From Symbiodinium natans (Eukaryota > Sar > Dinophyceae > Suessiales > Symbiodiniaceae), in the NCBI GenBank assembly GCA_905221605.1, contig CAJNDS010002301.1, positions 186,462 through 250,461 of the forward strand: 64,000 nt of DNA. The letters run 5' to 3'. Numbering within the stretch: position 1 is the stretch's first letter; each line of letters begins with the position of its first letter. The translations under genes were made by a program, and so were the position numbers. Below the pieces are notes generated by a model. That model worked only from the letters and a program-made list of their open reading frames with translations. It did no database searches and was not told where the DNA came from. Positions 53,426 to 63,394 of this stretch are shown here, one piece after another.

Positions 53426-54194
53426 GCGAAGGGGTGAACCCTAAACACTAGAGGCTCCCCTACTACCCCCCTCCATACTACCCTCCCCGCATGATGAAAG
53501 CTAACTGCCACGAGCACTCACACACAAGACCGGAAACACATAACAGCACCCGAAACCTTGCACCCCAGTCCTTGCACCCTAGACCCTAGCACCCTAATCT
53601 AAAACCTGAGGGTTTAGGGTTTAAAGACTAAAGCCCCTAAACCCTGAAAGCCCCAGTGCCATTTTGAGTCCTGAATCTTACAGACCTCAAGCCGAAACCC
53701 TCAAAACCCGACACGGCTACTTCCAAAACACCTAAAGGGTTTAGGATTTCGAGTTTAGGGTGTAGGGCTTAGGGTCTAGGAGCCTACACAACTAAACCCT
53801 AAACCCTAAACCCTAGACCCAGAAAAGCCCCAAGCCCTGCAGCCGAAGACCCAAGTCAACCCTAAACCCTAAAACCCTTACAACAAACCGTTAAAACCCT
53901 AAGACCCCAAAAGCCCCTCAACCCTTCCTACCCAATCATATATGGCCCAAGACAGCGCCATTCATTCAGCATCAGGGCAGCTAGGGTTCAGGGTTTGAGG
54001 TACAAGCTCAAACGCCGAAAAAAAAGTTTCGAACAAACAACACCTACACAAATTTCTAGCCCACACACCCCATAACCCCTAAATACCTAAACCCTAAACC
54101 CTTGAGCCCTTAACGCCTGAACCCCTTAACCCCTGAACCCTAAACCTTGAATCCCCAGCTTGGCTCGGTCTCTGTCACCCTAAATCCTAAACCC

Positions 54195-54500
54195 AAAACC
54201 CTAAACCCTAAACCCCAAACCCTAAACCCTAAACCCTAACCCTAAACTCCAAACCCTAAACCCTAAACCCTAACCCCTCGAGCGCTTGCGAAGCTCGGCC
54301 CTGCCGATCAGAACTTACCTCCTCGGCTGGCGTGGGTTCCCCGGCCCTCTGCGACCTCAGGGATTGAAGGGTTTAGGGTTTAGGGTGTAGGGTTTAGGGT
54401 CTAGGGTTTAGGGTTTAGGGTTTAGGGTTTAGGGTTTAGGGTTTAGGGTTTAGGGTTTAGGGTTTAGGGTTTAGGGTTTAGGGTTTAGGGCTTAGGGTTT
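54195..54500. repeat. Opposed telomere-type arrays around exon h
   Basis: CCCTAAA at 54195-54280 and TTTAGGG at 54368-54490 flank the 30-base exon on both sides. Confidence 0.95.
54319..54348 (-). CDS. RRM gene exon h, linker
   Basis: GGTCGCAG, then RAGEPTPAEE (10 codons), then a consensus donor GAG|GTAAGT. Assigned by phase and the good donor only. Confidence 0.5.
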
Positions 54501-57500
54501 GGGGGCTTCGGGGTTAGGGGCTTCGGGTTTAGGGTTTAAAGGTTTTGGGTTTAGGGTTTAGCGAGGTCGAGGGGCGTAAGCGCCGCCTCCTTCCTACGAA
54601 TTTGGGATTTAGGCTTTGGGGTTTAGTTTAGGGTCTAGGATTTACAAGGATCCATAAACAAAACCCCCCAGATCTGAAATTCTCAACCCTGAAACTGTAC
54701 TTAACTCCCGAAACTCAGCCCTACAAACGCGCACAGAAGCATTGATGTGAACCCTGCTGCATATAGGTTCAACCCAAATAACACCCAGATCTTAAGCCCT
54801 AAGCCCCCCCAAACCCACAAACCCTCGCCCCTAAACCCATGAACCGTAAACCCACGCCCGCCCCCGAAACCCTAAACCCTGGAACCCGCATCTAGATCTT
54901 AAAGCCTAAGCCGTAAAACCCCCGATAGTAGGGACGAACAAACCCTAGACCCTAAACCTCAAAACCCTAAACCCTAAACCCCAAATCCTAAACCCTAAAC
55001 CCTAAACCCCAAACCCTAAACCCTAAACCCTAAACATCTTGGGAGCCTGGGACTGTTGGATGGTCACCCGCGCGCCCTTGATGGTCTGGCCGGTGGGCGG
55101 GCGCTCGGGGTTTAGGGTTTAGGGTTTAGGGTTTTGGGTTTTGGGGTTTAGGGTCTAGGGTTTAGGGTCTAGGGTTTAGGGTTTAGGGTTTACGGTTTAG
55201 GGTTTGGGGTTTAGGGAAAAGGGTTTAGGGCGCAGGGGTTTTATTGGGAATAGGGCTTTGGGAGTTGGGTTTGGGGCTTTGGGTTGGAGAACAGCGTTTG
55301 GGGACTCCATCACACATCAAAGGGCAGGTCAGCCTGGGAATTTTTCTCCGCGTCTTCAGGTCATGAAAGCTGCTGAAGAAACGCATTTAGGGTTCAGGGT
55401 TTGGGTTTTAGGGTTTAGGGTTTGGCGTACTTCTCCCACATCTGAGTACGAAAACATAAGAGAGGAAGCTGCAACTCTGTGAATGTCCCATTGAGGCGTC
55501 TGTGATGAAAGACTTCCTAGAGACACCCAGGAAACCAATTTTCAAACTCATCATACCCCGCCCAAGATCTGTAATGCACCGGGCGCATCATAAAAAATGA
55601 AAACATCCGTGAACACAACCCTCGAAAAAGCCAGGAAACATGACAAGTAAATCATGGTGTATGTTCTCCTTGCGTTCGCTTTCACTCGCGAGCTCATTTC
55701 TATGTAGTTGCCCTCGGTTTTGAAAAGCAAATAAGGGACAGCACAAAGATCACGAATCTCTATATCATATATCTGGCGGTTTAAGCCCTGAACCCTACAC
55801 CCTAAACAGCATTGATTCGGCGAGAGGTTCCAACTAAATCCAAAACCATTGCCCTTCAGCCCCAAACCCTAAACCCTAAACCGTAAACCCCAAACCCTAA
55901 ACATGCGCTTACACGCCGCAACAGCCCCGAGGCCTGCAACAGAGTGCTGAGAACTTCGAGTTCAGGGTAGGGCTCAAGAGTTTTCCGGGCAACCTAAGCC
56001 CCCGGAGCAACCGCGCGCCCCGAACAGAAGTTCATACCCTGCCACATCCTAAGATGACTCGGATGGTCCTTGAAACTCTCTGAAACTATTGGAAAAAAGA
56101 ATCCTCATAAAGCCAATAAGGGAAATTATCTAATATCCCAAAAGCGTACCTAGAAAAACCGAGACTCGTCTTCAAAAAGCCCAACGACTAGATCTGAGCT
56201 GTAGGGTTTCGAGGGCTAGGGGGGCGCCCTGAACCCAAACCCTAAACCCCAAACCCCAAACCCTAAACCCTAAACCCCAAACCCCAAACCCCAAACACTA
56301 AACCCCAAACCCTAAACCCTAGCCCTAAACCCTAAACCCCAAACCCCTAAACCCGCGGACTGGACGTTACACCCCCGCCTGCCCAGTCATGCTCAGGGAC
56401 TTGACCATGCCTGGGCCGAACTGCAAGGAACCGAGGTTTCAGGGTCTAGGGTTTAGGGTTTAGGGTTTAGGGTTTAGGGTTTAGGGTTTAGGGTTTAGGG
56501 TTTAGGGTTTAGGGTTTGGAGTTTAGGGGTTGGGGTTTAGGGTTTAGGGTTTAGGGTTTAGGGTTTGGGGTTTAGGGTTTAGGGTTTGGGGTTTGGGGTT
56601 TGGGGTTTGGGGTTTGGGGTTTGGGGTTTGGGGTTTGGGGTTTGGGGTTTGGGTTTGGGGTTTGGGAATTAGGGTTTAGGGTTTAGGGTTTAGGGTTTAG
56701 GGTTTAGGGTTTGGGGTTTGGGGTTTGGGGTTTAAGAATTAGGGTTTAGGGTTTAGGGCTTAGGGTTTAGGGTTTAGGGTTAGTGTTTAGGGTTTAGGGT
56801 TCAGGGTTTAGGGTTTAGGGCTAGGGTTCTCACCTGTCCCCTCAAGCCCTTGGAAGAAAAGATCAAACAGTAGTATGGGCCGTTCCTTGGAGTGTCAGAC
56901 CTCTTTTCTAAACCCTAAACCCTAAACCCTCGACCCTAGACCCTAAACCCTAAACCCTAAACCAATTATCTTCAAGTACCCCTAAGTTTTTGTCAAGGGG
57001 GGGAAGAGGAGGTAGCACCTCTACATGTTCACAGGATATCTTGCGAGGAAAACCTCGGTTGCCTCTACTACCCCTGCATGAGGCAAGCCTCTCTTTCCTC
57101 TACGTTCCCACTTCACCGGCCTCGCAGCCCTAAACCCTAAACCCTAAACCCCAAACTCCCTAAACCCTAAACCCCTGATCGGGTTGCAGGTTGGCACGGG
57201 GTTTAGGGTTTAGGGTTTAGGGTGTAGGGTGTAGGGTTTAGAGTTTCGGGTTTAAGGTTTGGGGTTGAAGAAGTTTAGGAAGCCTCAGGAACTTACAGGA
57301 AGTTTAGGGTGGTCCGGGATCCCATCAATGAAGACGATGACTGGAAATTCATGTCGGGCGGAGGGTCTGCTCTTTGTGTCTTTTCTGTGCTTCTTTATGT
57401 TGTCTTTCCAAGCTATGCATGTATGTCTTTCTTATTTCCTTCTTGGTGTCTGTAGCTGATTCTGTGTTTCCGTCTTGCCCCCCTTCGGTATTTTAATGCA

Positions 57501-60500
57501 GTCAAGGCTCCCTCGGCCGTGGAGAACTCCACGAAGCACACTCCCTGGCTCATTGGGGCAGCAGCGGGGTCCCTTAAGTTGGGGGAACCCAGGTCCATGG
57601 TACTTACTATCCAATCATAGCTGTACTTCTAACTGTACTTCTAACCGTACTTCTAACCATATTAGGGCACTTAAGGGGCTTATAAGTGGGTTAATAAGTG
57701 GGTTATAAGTACAGTGGTAATAAGTACCATGAACCTCCAAGTATACCCCTTGGCCTCCGAACCCTTCATAGAACGCAGGGAACCCTAAACCCTAAACCCG
57801 AAACCCTTTGTAGAGGGTAGGGGGCCATATTATCCTAAACCCGAAACCCTAAGTAGGTGACCATATCAAGGGACCATGTAACTACCTGTAGAGCCGCTGT
57901 GACAAGAGCGGCTTGTGGTTGAGGATTCGGGGTGTAAGGTTCAGAGCTTAGGGCTTGGGGTTTAGGAGATTGGGTTTAGGGTTTAGGGCTGAAGGCTTAG
58001 GGTTCAGAGCATAGGGCTTAGGGTTTAGGACTTAGAGGGTGCAGGGTTTGGGCTTCTGCGGCTTGGGTGGAAGGGTAAGCGCCACCTGTGAACGAAACTT
58101 GTAGGTTGTAACTCCCTCAACTAGGGCACAAGGCCCCCAAAGCCATCCATCCATACTGAACCTTACACCCTCAACCCTAACAACACCTAAACCGCAAGCC
58201 GTCTACCCTACAAACCCTGAGCCCAGAACCCTCGACCCCTAAACCCTGAAACCTGAACCGTAAACCCCAAGACCCTAAACCCCAAACCCTGAAACCTAAA
58301 CCACGCCTCCTTGACATCCAAACCACCAAAGTATTTACAGGTGCACATGGATCAGCCTACGGGGCGCTGGCAGGGTTTAGGGGTTTTGGGGTTTAGGGTT
58401 TCGGGTTTCGGGTGTAGGGTTTAGGGTTATAGGGTTTAGGGTTATAGGGTTTTAGGGTTTTAGGGTTTAGGGTTTTAGGGTTTGGGGTTTAGGGTTTAGG
58501 GTTTAGGGTTTAGGGTTTAGGGTGTAGGGTTTAGGGTGTAGGGTGTAGGGTTTAGGGTTTAGGGTTTAGGGTTTAGGGTTTAGGGTTTAGGGTTTAGGGT
58601 TTAGGGTTTAGGGTTTAGGGTTTAGGGTTTAGGGGTTTGGGTTTAGGGTTTTGGGTTTAGGGTTTAGGGTTTAGGGTTTAGGGTTTAGGGTTTAGGGTTT
58701 AGGGTTTAGGGTTTAGGGTTTAGGGTTTAGGGTTTAGGGTTTAGGGTTTAGGGTTTAGGGTTTAGGGTTTAGGGTTTAGGAAGCTTAGCTTTATGGTTTC
58801 AGCATCAGCCCCCGGGGACTGGCAAAGTGGAAGGGAACAACAGGTCATGGGCAGTGGTTTAGGGTTTAGGGTTTAGGGTTTAGGGTTTAGGGTTTAGGGT
58901 TTAGGGTTTAGGGTTTAGGGTTTAGGGTTTAGGGTTTAGGGTTTAGGGTTTAGGGTTTAGGGTTTTAGGGTTAGGGTTTAGGGTTTAGGGTTTGGGTTGG
59001 GCAGTGGTCATCGGTGTACCCTGCAGGCTTGAAAACACATGGCGGCCACGCCTTCGACTTCCCCGTGCGAGCATCCCGAATGATTTGCACATCTTTGACC
59101 TTTTGGGGGGGGGGGGGGGGGGGGGGGGAACCCTAAACCCAAAACCCTAAAGCCTAAACCCTAAACCCTAAACCGGAAGCAGGGCTCAGGGTGTTTAGGG
59201 CTTGAGGTTTAGGGTTTAGGGTTTAGTATTTAGGGTTTAGGGTATTGTAGCAGTAAAACCTAAACCCTAAACCCGAAACTCTATGTCCTAAACCCGAAAC
59301 CCCAATATTCTGGAGTTAAGGTTTGTCCAAGGCTTGAAACCCCGTATCCTAAACCCCAAACCCCGAAACTCTGAAAACCTAAACCCTAAACCCTAAACCC
59401 GAAACCTGAAACCCAATTAAGTTTAATCAACTTCTTAAATTAGTTAAACGCATTAGCTTTAATAAAAGAGTGCCAATTATAGTTAAATGAGGTGGTAATT
59501 AGTCCAAGGCTTCTTGTTTGGGCTTGGGATGCGCGAGCTTGGCCCTCGCTTGAGATCTCATCTGCGGGTGTTGCGTTTAGGGCTTTGGGTTTAGGGTTCA
59601 GGGTTTATATAGGGTTTAGGGTTCAGGGTTAGGGTGTAGGGTTTAGGGTTTAGGGTTTAGGGTGAGTTGTGCTTGTTCAATGGCAAATGCAGTACCTTGA
59701 GAATGGGATTCTTGTGGATGGCACCACCCAACGCAAGCATTAGGGGGGTTGTGGGCTTTAGGGGCTTACGGGCTTAGGGTTTGAGGGGCTTGGGGTTCAG
59801 AATTTCGGGCTAGCCCTAAATCCTAAACCCTAAACCCTAAACCCCAAACCCTAAACCCTAAACCCTAAACCCTAGACCCTAGACCCTAAACCTAAACCCT
59901 AATCCGGGCTGGGTGCCATGGATTTCGGGTTCAGGCCTCCAACAAGCATCCCGCAAATCCAACTAAGACCCTAAGCCCTAAACCCTACATCCCAAACCTC
60001 AACCCAAATTAAGCCCTAAACCCTACATCCCAAAACCCTAAACCCCTAGACCCTATGCCTTAAACCCTCAAACCTACATCCCAAACCCCGAAACTTTAGA
60101 CCCCTCAAACCTATGCCCTAAACCCTAAACCCTAACACCAAACCCTAAACCCTAAACCCTAAACCCGGAGGCGCTGGGCCACCGCGCCACGCCCGCGCGC
60201 CCGGAGAAGAACTCGAAGACGTCGCGCTCGTCCGCGCGGGTGCTCAGCCCTCGGCGTGGAGCTGAGGCGGGTTGAGGGGGGGTTCAGGGTTTAGGGTTTT
60301 GGATTTAGAGTTTAGGGTTTAGGGTTTAGGGTTTAGGGTTTAGGGTTTAGGGTTTAGGGTTTAGGATTTAGGGTTTAGGGTTTTGGATTTAGAGTTTAGG
60401 GTTCAGGGTTAAGGGTTTTGGATTTAGAGTTTAGGGTTTAGGGTTTAGGGTTCAGGGTTCAGGGTCTGGGGTTCAGAAGGTTCAGGGGTAATAAGGTTGA

Positions 60501-63351
60501 GGGTTCAGAAGGTTCAGGGTTCAGCACGCTCAGTATGACCCTAAAACCTAAACCCTAAACCTAAACCCTCCAAGGGTTTGCCGGGCATGAGGGGGAGCCA
60601 GCATGAACCTCGACAGCCCAAGCAGATTGGGCTTCAGACCTTAGGGTTTAGGGTTTAGGGTTTAGGGCTTAGGTTTAGGGTTTAGGGTTTAGGGTTTAGG
60701 ACCCTAAACCCTAAACCCTGAACCCCTAAACCACGAAACCTCTCTCAGTCCGCCTGCTGAATCCTGAAGGATGCCAAGATCCCAAGAAGACCGTCAAAGA
60801 AAACGAAGTCCTTAAGAAAGCCTCTACTTGAAAAAGCATTAGAACCCGCACCCAGGACAATTCCTAGTAGAGACCACACATGAACTGCTCACTGCTTAAG
60901 GACCCTCCAAAAAAAAATCTTCCTTATCAGGGCAAGATAGGGGTTCCTATTTTTGTACGTTTTGGGGGGGGGGGGTTCTTAAGCAGATAGTAGTGAAGTA
61001 GGTGTTGCTGGAGTTCGGGCCCCCTTTGCTGCGGTTCCCACTCTACTCCAAGCCTTGTTTTCTGGGGACCCTAAACCCTAAACCCTCCACCCTCAAGCCT
61101 CAACATGAAGCCCCAAAGCCTCGATAGGATAACCCCCCCCCCCCAAAGGATCTCTACACTAAAGGGAACCAGAAAAATCAAAAGAAGTGAGAAAGAGTAT
61201 GCATTTAAAAAAGTAGAAATGACATGCGAACAGAAAATTAAGATGAATATCATTAAGAATGATAGTAAGAAGAATGCTGGTCATAATGATAATAATGATA
61301 ATAATAATAATTGTCATCATCATAATGAAGAATAGTCAATACTAATCATGCTAATAGCAATCATCATGATCATAATAAACATGATACTCATAATAATAAT
61401 CATAATAATAATCATAACAATAATCATAATAATAATAGGCAACGAAAAAAAGGCACAGCTGGGGGCGGCGCCGACCACCATCACCGTCCGGTCCTGAGCA
61501 AGGTCCCCGAGACCCTCTCGGGTGGTTTAGGAGTGAGGGTTGAGGGTTTAGGGTTTAGAAATTAGGGTTTATGGTTCAGAGGGTTTAGGGTTCAGAAGGT
61601 TTCGGGTTCAGAAGGTTTAGGGTTTAGAAGGTTTTGGGCTCAGAAGGTTTCGGGCTCCTGCTGGTTGCTTAGGATTCAAGGGTTCAGGGTTCAGGTCACC
61701 GGATCAGGTCCGGGGCGCAGGGCTGAGGGTCTGGGGCTGAGGGCTTAGGCGACATGTACAGGCGCAAAGGGTGCTGGCAAAAATCTCGTTCTGGGTCCGG
61801 ATCCCACAACGGGTTTAGGGTAGTTTAGGGTTTAGGGTTTAGGGTTTAGGGTTTAGGGTTTAGGGTTTAGGGTTTAGGGTTTAGGGTTTAGGGTTTAGGG
61901 TTTAGGGTTTAGGGTTTAGGGTTCAGGGCAGCACAAAGCCTTGCCTAAGCCCGAAACCCGCAAACCTTAAAGTCGAGCACCCAAGCCCTACACTGCCATG
62001 GAAAAACCCAGAACCGGGGTTCTTGGGGCTGCAGTTTAGGATCTAGGGTTTAGGGTTTAGGGTTCAGGGTTTAGGGTTTTGGGTTTAGGGGTCAGGGTTT
62101 AGGGTTTAGGGTTTAGGGTTTAGGGTTTAGGGTTTAGGGTTTAGGGTTTAGGGTTTAGGGTTTAGGGTTTAGGGTTTAGGGTTTAGGGTTTAGAGTTTAG
62201 GGCTTGGGGCGTTTCAGTAGGGCTGAAGGCTAGTTGAAGGGCTTCCGGAGTTCAACCTCGACTCGAAGCCCCTAAACCCTAAACCCTAAACCCTAAACCC
62301 TAAACCCTAAACCCTAAACCCTAAACCTAAACCGTAACTCCCAAAAAGATCCTGACACCCGCAAAGAGACCGGCACTGGATCCCCTCCCCCGACGTAGAC
62401 GACCTCTCTCAAAATTAGAGTTACTTGGGTTAGGGTTTAGGGGTTCCCTGGGTTTCAGATATGGGGTCATTTTGGAAACAGGTATTTGGATCAACTACCA
62501 TAATATGTTAACCTACGGCCAGTGGAAAACCCTGTAGGTCTGAATGGACATGGGGTCCAGGCCATAGGGTTTCAGGGGTCCACAGGGGTTCAGGGGTTCA
62601 GGGGTTCAGGTGTTCAGGGGTTCAGGGGTGTGACCATTAGGGTCAGGGGTTTAGGGGTTTACGTTGAGGGGTTTAGTTAGGGTTAAAGGGTTTAAGAGTC
62701 TAAGGTTAGGGTTTAGGGTTTAGGGTTTCGGGCTTAGGGGTTGAGAGATCTCGCGGAATTCGTCCGGGCCCCGCACCATGCGCTTGGCATCTTCCATCAT
62801 CCTCTGTCGCTCCTGTCGGGTAGGATGGGGTGTGTTTAGGGTTTAGGAGTTAGGGTTTTGGGTTTAGGGTTTAGGGTTATTTAGGGTTTAGGGTTTAGGG
62901 TTTGTCTGCAACCCCCGGTGCCCGAAACCCCACATTGCCGGAGTTTCTCGCGCCCACGGAACTCCTAAACCCTAAACCCTAAACTCTAAACCCTAAACCC
63001 TGACGAAAAGAAGCCAGAGGAAGGCGCCTCGTGAAGTCTAGATGTCATGGGCAACAACCCCGTAAACCCTGCGCCCCAAACCCTAAACCCTTAACCCTGG
63101 GCCCCGCCACAATCCAGAGAAGTGTGAGAGCCCTGAACAAGTATCCCTAAGCCCTCAACCCCAAAGCCCTAACCCCTAACCCCCAAACCCTGAACCCCAA
63201 ACCCTAAACCCTAAACCCTAAACCCTAAACCCTAAACCCTAAACCCTAAACCCCAAGCCCTAAACCCCAAACCCTGAACAAATATCCTTGCTGGCCACCG
63301 GTCCTGCTCCTCTTCCTCTTTCTGCCGCTGCTCTTCGCGCGCGCGCAGCGA
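54319..63351 (-). CDS. RBM39/CC1-like RNA-binding splicing factor, eight exons in telomere-repeat introns (both ends incomplete)
   Basis: Exons at 63292-63351, 62777-62812, 61472-61493, 60191-60249, 59052-59099, 57479-57544, 55047-55085 and 54319-54348 join in frame into 360 bases (120 codons). Residues 1-32 are a charged Arg/Glu helix. Residues 34-107 form one RRM: RNP2-like TVMVVGL, helix 1 DERDVFEFF, then VQIIRDARTGKSK, RNP1 KGVCFVEF across an exon join, and final strand IKGARVTIQ. The order and spacing match the first RRM of RBM39/CC1-like factors, which bind pre-mRNA in splicing. Five of eight donors are GC. Introns are 0.48 to 2.4 kb and mostly TTTAGGG-type repeat. The second RRM of the family was not found, so the gene is either incomplete here or broken. 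Confidence 0.78.
54955..55215. repeat. Opposed telomere-type arrays around exon g
   Basis: CCCTAAA at 54955-55034 and TTTAGGG at 55110-55205. Confidence 0.95.
55047..55085 (-). CDS. RRM gene exon g: strand 4
   Basis: CCGGCCAG, then TIKGARVTIQQSQ (13 codons), then a GC donor (CCCAG|GCTCCC). The QxSQ ending resembles the SQAEKN that closes RRM1 in RBM39-like proteins. A CCCTAAA array lies directly beyond the donor side. Confidence 0.78.
55500..55870. other. Unique island in the longest RRM-gene intron
   Basis: A minus frame reads EIRDLCAVPYLLFKTEGNYI, then a hydrophobic stretch ending APGALQILGG. There is no partner exon. It may be intron DNA or a nested fragment. Confidence 0.25.
56230..56830. 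repeat. Telomere-type arrays with TTTGGGG run
   Basis: CCCTAAA/CCCCAAA at 56233-56355 and TTTAGGG from 56440. A homogeneous TTTGGGG run lies near 56580-56660, then TTTAGGG to 56825. Confidence 0.96.
57479..57544 (-). CDS. RRM gene exon f: strand 3 (RNP1) and helix 2
   Basis: GAGCCAG, then GVCFVEFSTAEGALTALKYR and RG (22 codons), then a GC donor (GGGG|GCAAGA). With the Lys of exon e it makes the RNP1 octamer KGVCFVEF. A degenerate element B lies about 30 bases away, in the upstream intron. Confidence 0.88.
57577..57744. mobile_element. Element B, degenerate copy
   Basis: The right end ACCATGAACCTCCAAGTA is intact. The left end is diverged (GGTCCATGGTACTT). Inner ACTGTACTTCTAACC occurs in tandem. 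Confidence 0.72.
57800..57895. repeat. Dispersed element D, copy 4
   Basis: GGGGGCCATATT and GACCATATCAAGGGACCATG, then TAACTACC, separated by a CCTAAACCC patch. Confidence 0.5.
58380..59000 (+). repeat. Long TTTAGGG arrays
   Basis: Runs at 58380-58780 and 58858-58998, about 70 units with some TGTAGGG and TTTTAGGG. Both lie inside the RRM-gene intron between exons e and f. Confidence 0.97.
59052..59099 (-). CDS. RRM gene exon e: strand 2
   Basis: A run of 24 C and AAAAG precede VKDVQIIRDARTGKSK (16 codons). The donor is GC (AAG|GCGTGG). Confidence 0.85.
60191..60249 (-). CDS. RRM gene exon d: helix 1
   Basis: GCCGAG, then GG and LSTRADERDVFEFFSGRAG, then a GTGGCG donor. ADERDVFEFFS is a close match to the helix 1 signature of RBM39/CC1-like RRM1. 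Confidence 0.82.
60290..60475 (+). repeat. TTTAGGG tract
   Basis: Units with TTTTGGATTTAGAG variants repeated three times. Confidence 0.93.
60645..60722. repeat. Head-to-head telomere-type junction
   Basis: TTTAGGG units end in GGGTTTAGGACCCTAAACCC near 60692-60712 and continue as CCCTAAA. This is the structure of a telomere-to-telomere fusion point. Confidence 0.9.
60892..60986. mobile_element. Inverted-repeat element E
   Basis: CTGCTTAAGGACCCTCCAAAA at the left pairs with TTTTGG...GTTCTTAAGCAG at the right, the latter containing a run of 11 G. Confidence 0.65.
61180..61445. repeat. AT-rich stretch with (AAT)n and (AATGAT)n
   Basis: GATAATAATGATAATAATAA-type repeats in an AT-rich block just beyond RRM exon c. 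The plus open frame (Asn/His-rich) is an artefact. Confidence 0.85.
61472..61493 (-). CDS. RRM gene exon c, 22 bases: strand 1 (RNP2)
   Basis: TTGCTCAG, then DRTVMVV plus one base G, then a GC donor. The next exon begins GG, making Gly of the RNP2-like TVMVVGL. It is only 22 bases long, with 1.2-1.3 kb introns on both sides. Confidence 0.7.
61815..62335. repeat. TTTAGGG arrays and an opposed CCCTAAA array
   Basis: TTTAGGG at 61815-61925 and 62040-62200, CCCTAAA at 62273-62333. All lie within the RRM-gene intron between exons b and c. Confidence 0.96.
62777..62812 (-). CDS. RRM gene exon b
   Basis: CCGACAG, then ERQRMMEDAKRM (12 codons), then a GTGCGG donor. Continues the charged helix. Confidence 0.6.
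63190..63275 (-). repeat. CCCTAAA array
   Basis: About 11 units just below RRM exon a. Confidence 0.95.
63292..63351 (-). CDS. RRM gene exon a: charged helix
   Basis: TTGCAG, then SLRAREEQRQKEEEEQDRWP in phase 0, then a GC donor (CCA|GCAAGG). The Glu/Arg/Gln run resembles the region before the first RRM in RBM39-like proteins. Confidence 0.6.
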
Positions 63352-63394
63352 CTGCAAGGCCACTAGGGCTGAGCGTGTAGGCTTCGCTGTGACA

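Noticed and set aside
58380-59000. True chromosome end
   Set aside because: Exons and opposed arrays lie on both sides, and the orientation alternates throughout the zone.
61105-61335. 76-codon plus-strand frame, Asn/His-rich
   Set aside because: Ends in AAT/GAT microsatellite; low complexity.
54319-63351. Treating the RRM islands as scattered pseudogene pieces
   Set aside because: Their order, strand, phase and splice borders all agree with one gene, which chance fragments would not.
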